Assembly (NCBI GenBank): GCA_947589175.1
Contig: CANPZR010000028.1
Coordinates: 1-16,055 of the forward strand
Direction: 5' to 3'
DNA length: 16,055 nt
From: an uncultured Lachnospiraceae bacterium
Lineage (GTDB): Bacteria; Bacillota; Clostridia; Lachnospirales; Lachnospiraceae
This document shows positions 1 to 5,261 of this stretch, in pieces. Position 1 is the first letter of the stretch. Each line of letters begins with the position of its first letter. A program made the position numbers and the translations under genes. The notes beneath the pieces were generated by a model. That model had not been told where the DNA came from. It was given only the letters and a program-made list of their open reading frames with translations, and ran no database searches.

Positions 1-57
1 TTCAAAATCATCACTATCAATCTTATCTTCCATTTTTTTTATCAATTCCTCTAACAT
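1..57 (-). CDS. 5' end of an unidentified gene, truncated by the window edge
   Basis: Nineteen codons are visible, starting with ATG at 57 and reading MLEELIKKMEDKIDSDDFE without a stop up to base 1. A GGAGGG ribosome binding site sits six bases upstream of this ATG. A second ATG at 62 runs into a stop after three codons, so it is not the start. The visible part is charged and probably helical, with no recognisable domain. The gene begins 28 bases after the stop of the zinc-ribbon gene on the same strand, so the two are probably co-transcribed. The reading frame and ribosome site are seen directly. The function is unknown, and the rest of the gene lies outside the window. Confidence 0.6.
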   Translation of the reverse strand, partial: MLEELIKKMEDKIDSDDFE

Positions 58-85
58 TTCATACCCTCCAAATTCTGTTTTGTTG

Positions 86-520
86 CTATATGTTTTTTTC
101 CATTTCGTCAGTTGGCTCATAGTCGATTTTCCAATCTAAAAAGGAACCCAATGTTTTACACTCCGTACACATTGACCCGATATATACCCACTTTACGCTA
201 CCGTTTTTTCGTCTTGAAAAACCAACCTTAATATGATAGGCCGTCCTCTTTTTACAGATTGGGCACCGGATTGCTTTTGGCTTTGCCTCATCCCATACGT
301 CTTCACAATCCAGAAGGATCTTTTTCGTTTTACATGCAGGGCATACTACCTGAATAGCACCTTCATCACGGTCAAGCCGGACAAACAGGGCATTGCTGCC
401 GCAGGTATTACATTTGACAGACTTGATATCCAAAGCGTTATCCTCTGAAAACGCTTTCAAATATTCATCAATATCATCCAGACAATCTCCTGTCCACCAT
501 TCTCCGCTTGTATCTATCAT
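86..520 (-). CDS. Small double zinc-ribbon protein of unknown function
   Basis: The 144-residue protein carries four CxxC pairs, at about residues 37/40, 60/63, 86/89 and 118/121. This arrangement fits two zinc ribbons, each built from two CxxC knuckles (CNTC with CPAC, then CPIC with CTEC). I see no signal peptide or membrane segment. I place the start at the ATG at 520 because GGAGGT lies exactly six bases upstream. An in-frame ATG at 544 would add eight residues but would put that ribosome site inside the gene, and nothing similar precedes it. The gene sits in an AT-rich block between an ankyrin-repeat gene and a truncated gene, all on one strand. Zinc ribbons occur in nucleic-acid-binding proteins and in many uncharacterised small proteins of toxin/immunity loci. 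I do not recognise the family, so any such role is only inferred from context. Confidence 0.7.
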   Translation of the reverse strand: MIDTSGEWWTGDCLDDIDEYLKAFSEDNALDIKSVKCNTCGSNALFVRLDRDEGAIQVVCPACKTKKILLDCEDVWDEAKPKAIRCPICKKRTAYHIKVGFSRRKNGSVKWVYIGSMCTECKTLGSFLDWKIDYEPTDEMEKNI

Positions 521-559
521 AAAACTACCTCCAACAATTTTCATTTTTTATAATTTCGT

Positions 560-649
560 TCATAAAAGCATCCTTTCAATTCGCTCCACACTGTGGAGTG
601 TTTTTACCGCTTTAATTTTTCCCTGACTGTCCTTGTCGGCTGTACCCAT
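560..649 (-). CDS. Possible short ORF or gene remnant
   Basis: An open frame runs without a stop from 700 to the TGA at 560-562. It holds an ATG at 649 that would give a 29-residue peptide starting MGTADKDSQGKIKAVK and ending in ERIERMLL. A purine-rich GGGGAGG lies 12 bases upstream of the ATG, longer than usual spacing. The composition (charged, helical C-terminus) looks protein-like, and the frame stays open upstream of the ATG. It may therefore be the tail of a decayed gene rather than a true small gene. It lies between the ankyrin and zinc-ribbon genes on the same strand. I do not recognise it and the call is weak. Confidence 0.2.
   Translation of the reverse strand: MGTADKDSQGKIKAVKTLHSVERIERMLL
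582..605 (+). terminator. Short hairpin with T-tract, terminator-like when read on the plus strand
   Basis: CTCCAC and GTGGAG pair across a three-base loop (584-598). The outer pairs C582-G600 and G583-T599 extend the stem, and five Ts follow at 601-605. It has the shape of an intrinsic terminator for plus-strand transcription, but no plus-strand gene precedes it. It also lies inside the weak minus-strand ORF at 560-649. It could block antisense transcription or be chance. Confidence 0.25.
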
Positions 650-774
650 GCGGAAGAGCTTCCTCCCCTCGGTTCGTATTATGACTTTATGTAAACTTTC
701 CTACCACACTCCCATAAAATAGCAGTTTTCAATAAACCCTCTGAAATCCGAGATATAATCACTTCTGTTGGGTA

Positions 775-1176
775 TTAATCTCTACTTTCAAATTCAGCAA
801 TTACCTTGTTTAGACCTTCGTTTCGAAAAGATTTTATTACTTCTCTTAGCGAGATTCCATTAACGTCCTCATTCAAATCCAATCCGTATTGAAGAAATAC
901 CCTTAAAAAATCAGGATTTGTTTCATCCAACATACCTATAGCGTATAATATCGGAGAATGTCCTTTTTTATCTTTGCAGTTTGGGGCAGCCCCTTTTTGC
1001 AACAGTAATTTGGCTACTGCCAAATTATGTGCACTACACGCCACATGCAAATAAGTTCCTCCATTATCATCAGCAAAATTAACATTGTCAAGCTGCCTTA
1101 TATCTTCCAACAGCTTATCTGACTCTTCAATCCCGATTCTCCAAAAGAATTCGTCTCTCCCTAAATTATATCCCAT
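775..1176 (-). CDS. Small ankyrin-repeat protein
   Basis: The 133-residue protein contains ankyrin repeats. Repeat one covers roughly residues 38-70 and has the typical G-x-T-x-L-H-x-A-C helix opening followed by VAKLLLQKGAAPN. Repeat two covers 71-104 (KGHSPILYAI, then LRVFLQYGLDLN). A degenerate third lies at about 105-130. Residues 1-37 form a helical cap. There is no signal peptide or membrane helix, so it should be cytoplasmic and act by protein-protein binding. The ATG at 1176 is preceded by AAAGGA with eight-base spacing, and a good promoter lies at 1238-1266. Single-domain bacterial ankyrin proteins of this size occur as immunity proteins in polymorphic-toxin loci and beside effectors. 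The AT-rich neighbourhood with other small orphan genes fits this, but no partner toxin is visible. The fold is confident; the role is not. Confidence 0.8.
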   Translation of the reverse strand: MGYNLGRDEFFWRIGIEESDKLLEDIRQLDNVNFADDNGGTYLHVACSAHNLAVAKLLLQKGAAPNCKDKKGHSPILYAIGMLDETNPDFLRVFLQYGLDLNEDVNGISLREVIKSFRNEGLNKVIAEFESRD

Positions 1177-1237
1177 ACCTTAATTCCTTTCTAGTTAATA
1201 TTTGCTTTCTTGATTTGTTTAATTGTTCAACGCCAAT

Positions 1238-1266
1238 ATTATACCATTTTTCTATAAGTTCGTCTA
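1238..1266 (-). promoter_or_regulatory. Sigma-A promoter of the ankyrin-repeat gene
   Basis: On the minus strand a TATAAT at 1238-1243 is preceded by TG one base away (extended -10, TGGTATAAT). At 17-bp spacing there is a -35-like TAGACG (1261-1266, four of six matches). Transcription would start near 1231, leaving a leader of about 55 bases before the ATG at 1176. Confidence 0.6.
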
Positions 1267-1330
1267 TGATTTTCTGATATCAAATATCCCCAATTCCTCT
1301 CTCCGCCACGGCGACATTATCTTATATTAT

Positions 1331-1414
1331 ATTGTAAAAAAAACACCGTTCTGCGCGGTTAAAGTGGCGAATAGAATATTCGGCACTTTTTCCCCGTGCA
1401 GGAACGGTGTTTTT
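1331..1414 (-). terminator. Very long hairpin terminator after the NlpC/P60 gene
   Basis: Bases 1339-1414 fold into one almost continuous hairpin. Arms 1339-1351 and 1402-1414 pair over 13 bp (core CACCGTTC with GAACGGTG). After a one-base bulge at 1401, 1352-1358 pairs with 1394-1400, with a single G-T pair. Then 1361-1366 pairs with 1384-1389, and 1368-1373 with 1377-1382, closing on a GAA loop. Read on the minus strand, the stem is followed by an eight-base T run (complement of A1336-1343). It lies just beyond the stop of the NlpC/P60 gene at 1445, so a terminator for that gene is the simplest reading. The A and T tracts on both sides would let it work in both directions. It is far longer than a normal terminator and could also be a palindromic mobile repeat. 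Confidence 0.75.
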
Positions 1415-1444
1415 ATAATCATACATATAAGCCTATAATGTCAC

Positions 1445-2722
1445 CTAATCCATCACTCGCCCGATCTTCACCGGATGACGATAATACGCATTCGAAATCT
1501 TAATGCCATCGGTCGGGTTGCTGGCGTGAATCACCTGGCCGCCACCGATATACATCGCCACGTGGTTGATCCGGTATCCGTTGCTGTAAAAGAACAGATC
1601 TCCCGGCTTCGGCGAGCTGACGCTCCTCGTGACGCCCGCCTGCGCCGCCGCGTTGTGCGGAAGCGAGTGGCCGTATTTCGCGTACAGGCTCATGGTAAAG
1701 CCGGAGCAGTCCGTGCCTCCCGTGAGGCTGGAGCCTCCCCACACATAGGGGTTGCCCAAAAACTGCTTCGCGTACTCCACAATCGACGCCTGGCTGGAAG
1801 ATACCCCGGAGGACTTGCTCGCGGAAACCTTCTTCACCTTCACGGCGCGCTTTAAGGAATACTGCTTTTTCACATACTCCTTTGCCACAAAAGCGGTGTC
1901 GCTGTCCACGGTAATACAGATAAAGTCGCCCATCTGCGCCTCAATCTCCTCATAGCCGCCGGCGCGCTCCAGCGCGTCTTTGGAGAGATCTTCCTTTTCT
2001 ATCACGTCCTTGATATAATCAAGCGTCAGATTTTCCTTCTTAATGACAAATTCCTCGCCCTCGGAAATCACCGAGTAAATCGGCGCGGACGTGGTGGGCA
2101 GCGCGCGGACGCGGAGCGAATTGGTCTGAATCTCTACGCAGTTGCGTCCCACTTCCTTCGCGAGCTCCTCCGCCTTCTCGTCGGTGGTGAGGTAGGAGGC
2201 CTTCACATAGCCCCGCACATCGCCGGACACGATCTTCGCCCAGCCGTTCTTGATATTGTAAATATGACAGCCCGCGTTCTTCGTCAGTTTTCCCACAATA
2301 GAAGCCCTCTTGGACGGCTTCTTGCGGACATTCAGGTATGTGTCCACTTTGTTGGCGATGCCGAGACGGCTGTAATTGAGGTTCAGCTCCACATGAGCCG
2401 GTTCCTCTGTTGGCTCGACCGCCGGTTCTTCCGTCGGCGCCGGTGTCGCCTCCGGTTCCTGGGTCGGTTCCGGGGAAGCCTCCGGCTTCTCCGCCGCATT
2501 TACGGCCGCTCCCGTGACGTCTCCCACTCCCAGAAACTGCAGGGATTTTGCCGTCAGCATACCAGCCGCTACATCGCTGCAATACTGGTCGATCAGAACG
2601 CTGGCGCCTTCCACCTGCTCTTCCGTAGCCAGTGTCGCAGCCCGCCCTGAAACCACGGCAGTGCCTACCATCAATCCTCCCGCCAGAACAAACGCTAGTA
2701 TTTTCTTTCCTTTGTTATTCAT
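1445..2722 (-). CDS. Secreted cell-wall hydrolase with SH3-like and C-terminal NlpC/P60 domains
   Basis: This 425-residue exported protein probably cleaves peptide stems of peptidoglycan as a D,L-endopeptidase. Residues 1-30 form a signal peptide: a lysine-rich start, a hydrophobic core and a small-residue end. Residues 80-109 are a Pro/Glu/Thr linker. A bacterial SH3-like domain follows at about 125-178 (TYLNVRKKPS to GYVKASYL). A second at about 199-285 is split by a helical, acidic insertion near 232-263. The NlpC/P60 domain spans about 310-425, with catalytic Cys339 in GGTDCSGF, His387 in INHVAMYIGGG and His399 in VIHASNP. The start is ATG at 2722 with GAAGGG six bases upstream. The gene is monocistronic: its own consensus promoter lies at 2786-2813 and a long hairpin follows. 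Residues and domain order are seen directly; substrate preference is inferred from the family. Confidence 0.93.
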   Translation of the reverse strand: MNNKGKKILAFVLAGGLMVGTAVVSGRAATLATEEQVEGASVLIDQYCSDVAAGMLTAKSLQFLGVGDVTGAAVNAAEKPEASPEPTQEPEATPAPTEEPAVEPTEEPAHVELNLNYSRLGIANKVDTYLNVRKKPSKRASIVGKLTKNAGCHIYNIKNGWAKIVSGDVRGYVKASYLTTDEKAEELAKEVGRNCVEIQTNSLRVRALPTTSAPIYSVISEGEEFVIKKENLTLDYIKDVIEKEDLSKDALERAGGYEEIEAQMGDFICITVDSDTAFVAKEYVKKQYSLKRAVKVKKVSASKSSGVSSSQASIVEYAKQFLGNPYVWGGSSLTGGTDCSGFTMSLYAKYGHSLPHNAAAQAGVTRSVSSPKPGDLFFYSNGYRINHVAMYIGGGQVIHASNPTDGIKISNAYYRHPVKIGRVMD

Positions 2723-2785
2723 AATTTACCCTTCTTGTTCTCCAATTCTTACCTTTTTGTTACAGAAATATTACATTTATTAAGA

Positions 2786-2813
2786 ATTATAGCACATAAA
2801 AGGATAATGTCAA
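2786..2813 (-). promoter_or_regulatory. Consensus sigma-A promoter of the NlpC/P60 gene
   Basis: Both hexamers are perfect on the minus strand: TTGACA (2808-2813), 16-bp spacer, TATAAT (2786-2791). Transcription should start near 2779, giving a leader of about 55 bases. The two palindromes at 2831-2843 and 2845-2856 lie directly upstream of the -35. Confidence 0.85.
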
Positions 2814-2830
2814 CATTTTTTCCAACTTTT

Positions 2831-2856
2831 ATGAAATTTTCATACTACACTTGTAG
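2831..2856. promoter_or_regulatory. Two adjacent palindromes, possible operator sites
   Basis: ATGAAATTTTCAT (2831-2843) is a perfect dyad around one central base. Two bases later CTACACTTGTAG (2845-2856) is a second dyad containing TACA-N2-TGTA. That core matches the form of BlaI/MecI-type operators. Both sit 17 to 43 bp upstream of the -35 of the NlpC/P60 promoter, a place suited to a regulator. No regulator gene is in the window, so the identity of any binding protein is inference. Confidence 0.35.
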
Positions 2857-2881
2857 ACATCGCTCGCAAATAGTTTTTGAT

Positions 2882-2918
2882 GGCAGATAAGAAACTGCTA
2901 CGCAGCTTTCTTATCGCC
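2882..2918. repeat. Hairpin in the spoIVA to NlpC/P60 spacer
   Basis: GATAAGAAACTGC (2886-2898) pairs with GCAG and TTTCTTATC (2902-2905 and 2907-2915), with one bulged base at 2906 and loop TAC. GGC/GCC outer pairs extend the stem to 16 bp. It lies 30 bases after the spoIVA stop, so it may help end that transcript. However, no T-tract follows on either strand, so it is not a standard intrinsic terminator. A palindromic intergenic repeat is an equal possibility. Confidence 0.5.
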
Positions 2919-2947
2919 CCGTCGCATAAACGCTCCGAAACAGATGT

Positions 2948-4423
2948 TTATATTATAATGCAGACCAGGCCGCCATTGGAGTCGTTGACCACCTTCTGTA
3001 TGGTGTCCTGGAGCTTTAGCTGGCTCTCCTCGCCCAGACGGCTGACCTTGGAGCTGATTCCCTCCTCCACCAGCTGCCGGATCGTCTTTCCAAAAATATT
3101 GGTGTCAAATATGCCGTCCGGATTTTCCCGGCCGTTCTGGTTGATGTAGTCGATCAGGTCCTGCGCCTGCTCCTCGCTTCCCACGATGGGGGCGATTTCC
3201 GTCTCTATGTTGGCCTGGATCAGATGCACGGAAGGACAGCTGGCCTTGATTTTGACGCCGTACTTGTTGCCGTGGCGGATCAGCTCCGGATCCGCGATCT
3301 GGATTTCATCCTCCGTGGGCGGCACAATGCCGTACCCCTTTCCCTTTACCTGGTCGCAGGCCGCCGCAATGGCCTCGTATTCTTTTTTCCGCCCCGCCAG
3401 TTCCCGCAGCGTGGCAATGAGATCAAACTCTCCCTCGATGGTAGTTCCCACCATGTCGCTCAGAATCTCATAATAATAGCTCTCTTCAAAATCCAGCGCC
3501 AGGTTGACGACGCCGTTTTCCAGCTGCTTATCCCGGACATAGATCTCCTTCATATAGGGAGCTTCCATGGCAATATTTTCCTCCGTGACGTCGCGCATGG
3601 TGCGCAGCCTTCCGATAATCCGGCGGCACTGCTCAATCAGGTCCGCCTTCAGCCAGTTGTCCATTGAGAGAAATTCCACCCACTTGGGGACAATAAAATT
3701 CAGTCTTGTAATAGAAAAATCCGATAAAACCTGTTCCATAATAAAAAGAGCCTCCTCCCTGGTCATTTCCTTTCCATTAACAGGCACTACGACTTTGCCG
3801 TACTGCTCCTCCATGCGCTGCGCCCGCTCTTTTGTCTCCGGCGCATCCGGCCTCGCCGTATTTAATATAATGACAAAGGGTTTCCCGGCCTTTTTGCATT
3901 CCAATACCGTATTTTCCTCTGCGCCCTTAAAATTCTCCGCCGGTATGTCCCCAAAGGAACCGTCCGTCGTGACCACAAGGCCGATATTGGAATGTTCAGC
4001 GATAACCTTTTTGGTTCCAATGGCAGCCGCCCGCGAAAAGGGAATCTCCTCCTCGTCCCAGGGCGTCTTCACCATGCGCTCCTTTTCTCCCTCTGCGTTT
4101 CCCATGGCCTCCGGCACGAGAAATCCCACGCAGTCAATGAGACGGATCCGTCCCGTCTCCTGATTGGGAAAATGAATCTCAGCGCCCCTTTTGGGAACAA
4201 ATTTCGGCTCCGTGGTCATGATCGTCCTCCCCGTCGCCGACTGGGGAAGCTCGTCGATGGTCCTGGCCTTCTCGTTTTCATCGGTTATTTCCGGCAGAAC
4301 CACAAGCTCCATAAATCGCTTGATAAATGTGGATTTCCCCGTTCGCACCGGCCCCACGACCCCCAGATAGATTTCTCCGCCCGTGCGCCGGCTCATGTCC
4401 TGATACACATTATATTTGTCCAT
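2948..4423 (-). CDS. spoIVA: Stage IV sporulation protein A (spore coat morphogenetic ATPase)
   Basis: SpoIVA coats the mother-cell face of the forespore. It polymerises with ATP hydrolysis to form the basement layer on which coat proteins assemble. At 491 residues it has the usual family length. The N-terminal TGGEIYLGVVGPVRTGKST holds the Walker A motif (residues 24-32, Lys30). Residues 55-75 (TIDELPQSATGRTIMTTEPKF) are highly typical of the family. LIDCVGF (about 95-101) fits the Walker B/G3 position, followed by VVTTDGSFGDI. The C-terminus ends GGLVCIII, matching the conserved glycine-rich hydrophobic tail that anchors to the forespore. The ATG at 4423 has AAGGGGG five bases upstream. A sigma-E-like promoter lies at 4459-4487, as expected for mother-cell expression. 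Both the promoter and the ribosome site lie inside an inverted repeat. This gene marks the host as a spore former. Confidence 0.97.
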   Translation of the reverse strand: MDKYNVYQDMSRRTGGEIYLGVVGPVRTGKSTFIKRFMELVVLPEITDENEKARTIDELPQSATGRTIMTTEPKFVPKRGAEIHFPNQETGRIRLIDCVGFLVPEAMGNAEGEKERMVKTPWDEEEIPFSRAAAIGTKKVIAEHSNIGLVVTTDGSFGDIPAENFKGAEENTVLECKKAGKPFVIILNTARPDAPETKERAQRMEEQYGKVVVPVNGKEMTREEALFIMEQVLSDFSITRLNFIVPKWVEFLSMDNWLKADLIEQCRRIIGRLRTMRDVTEENIAMEAPYMKEIYVRDKQLENGVVNLALDFEESYYYEILSDMVGTTIEGEFDLIATLRELAGRKKEYEAIAAACDQVKGKGYGIVPPTEDEIQIADPELIRHGNKYGVKIKASCPSVHLIQANIETEIAPIVGSEEQAQDLIDYINQNGRENPDGIFDTNIFGKTIRQLVEEGISSKVSRLGEESQLKLQDTIQKVVNDSNGGLVCIII

Positions 4424-4479
4424 AAAAACCCCCTTGCTTCGATTTCCTACTGATACCCAGTATATGCAAGGGGGTTTTT
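4424..4479 (-). terminator. spoIVA: Inverted repeat: probable terminator overlapping the spoIVA promoter and ribosome binding site
   Basis: AAAAACCCCCTTGC (4424-4437) and GCAAGGGGGTTTTT (4466-4479) form a perfect 14-bp inverted repeat around a 28-base spacer that itself holds a TACTG/CAGTA stem. Read on the minus strand, the stem ends in a T run, so it could stop transcripts arriving from the HD-GYP unit. It looks equally good on the plus strand. The distal arm contains the AAGGGGG Shine-Dalgarno sequence of spoIVA, and its T-tract touches the ATG. Confidence 0.65.
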
Positions 4480-4487
4480 TTATATGA
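4459..4487 (-). promoter_or_regulatory. spoIVA: Sigma-E-like promoter of spoIVA
   Basis: On the minus strand TCATATA (4481-4487) and CATATACT (4459-4466) are separated by 14 bp. This closely matches the sigma-E pattern of KMATATT, about 14 bp, then CATACAHT, with one mismatch in each box. Known spoIVA genes are sigma-E dependent. Transcription would start near 4452, inside the loop of the inverted repeat, so spoIVA mRNA would lack the upstream arm and its ribosome site would stay free. Confidence 0.6.
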
Positions 4488-4504
4488 CGGATATTTATTT
4501 TTAA

Positions 4505-4552
4505 TATTTAAAATAAGCAGTATTTAAAATAAACGGTATTTCAAATAAACGA
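4505..4552. repeat. Three tandem 16-bp AT-rich repeats
   Basis: Units at 4505-4520, 4521-4536 and 4537-4552 read TATTTAAAATAAGCAG, TATTTAAAATAAACGG and TATTTCAAATAAACGA. They follow each other without gaps, and a degenerate further copy may begin near 4492. They lie between the HD-GYP stop and the spoIVA promoter, immediately upstream of its -35. Confidence 0.7.
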
Positions 4553-4559
4553 TCCAAAG

Positions 4560-4597
4560 CTGTTCCCGCGCGGCCGGACGCCTCACGGAGCAGAACA
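4560..4597 (-). terminator. GC-rich stem-loop after the HD-GYP gene
   Basis: TGTTC and GAACA close an imperfect GC-rich stem (inner CCGTG/CGCGG and GGC/GCC) beginning a few bases after the HD-GYP stop at 4601. No strong T run follows, so intrinsic termination is uncertain. The structure may protect the 3' end or be incidental to the GC-rich bases. Confidence 0.3.
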
Positions 4598-4600
4598 ATG

Positions 4601-5245
4601 TCAGATCACGTCGTCGATAACTTCCTCTAACTCCATGCGGACCATGCGGAAAATCTCCATGAGCCGCGGGTTGAACACGCCGCACTCGCCCTCCACGATC
4701 CGGTCAAAGGCTTCTTCCTTGTCTAAGGCCGGCTTGTAGATGCGGTCGCTGACTAAGGCGTCGTAGGACTCCACCAGCCCCACCACCTGAGCCGAAATCG
4801 GAATGTCGTTGCCGGAAAGCCCCTCCGGATATCCGCTGCCGTCAAATCTCTCGTGGTGATACATGCAGACGTCCGCGCAGCACATGTAAAAATTGTATTC
4901 CTCACTGTCCTTCTCCACTTCCTTGGCCAGGTGCAGAAAGAGCTTGCGTCCCTTCCGGGTGTGGTTCCTCATAATCTCCGTCTCATCCTCCGTGAGCCGG
5001 CTGGGCTTCTGGAGAATGCTCTCGGAAATCAAAATCTTTCCCGCGTCGTGCATCGCCGCCGCGCCGGAAATATTCTCCCTCTCCTCATTGGTCAGCTTGA
5101 ACTCCGGGCAGAACGTCATAACCTTGTCTAACATGATATCGGTCAGCCGCCGGATCTGCTGGCAGTGGCGCTCCGCGGAGAAATCCCGGCTCTCCACCAG
5201 GGAACAGAGATATTCGATCAGGTTCATAACTCCCTGTACTTTCAT
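4601..5245 (-). CDS. HD-GYP domain protein, putative cyclic-di-GMP phosphodiesterase
   Basis: The protein (214 residues from the chosen start) is essentially one HD-GYP domain, a metal-dependent phosphohydrolase fold usually hydrolysing cyclic di-GMP. The metal-site HD is in AAMHDAGKILI (residues 66-67). It is followed by ILQKPSRLTEDE and the metal-ligand His in MRNHTRKG. The diagnostic HHERFDGSGYP (about 130-140) and VESYDALVSDRIYKPAL come next. There is no receiver, sensor or membrane segment, so any input must come through a partner. The stretch before the ATG reads GAGGGGATGATGTCA. The Shine-Dalgarno touches the first ATG (5254), whereas the ATG at 5245 has nine-base spacing, so I prefer 5245. 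The ribosome site overlaps the stop of the FapA-like gene (5262), indicating translational coupling. Activity on cyclic di-GMP is inferred from intact motifs; other nucleotide substrates are possible. Confidence 0.88.
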   Translation of the reverse strand: MKVQGVMNLIEYLCSLVESRDFSAERHCQQIRRLTDIMLDKVMTFCPEFKLTNEERENISGAAAMHDAGKILISESILQKPSRLTEDETEIMRNHTRKGRKLFLHLAKEVEKDSEEYNFYMCCADVCMYHHERFDGSGYPEGLSGNDIPISAQVVGLVESYDALVSDRIYKPALDKEEAFDRIVEGECGVFNPRLMEIFRMVRMELEEVIDDVI

Positions 5246-5261
5246 TGACATCATCCCCTCT

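Noticed and set aside
2040..2582. Gly/Arg-rich minus-strand frame in the NlpC/P60 gene
   Set aside because: It is a shifted reading of the hydrolase gene; the true frame has signal peptide, SH3 and catalytic motifs.
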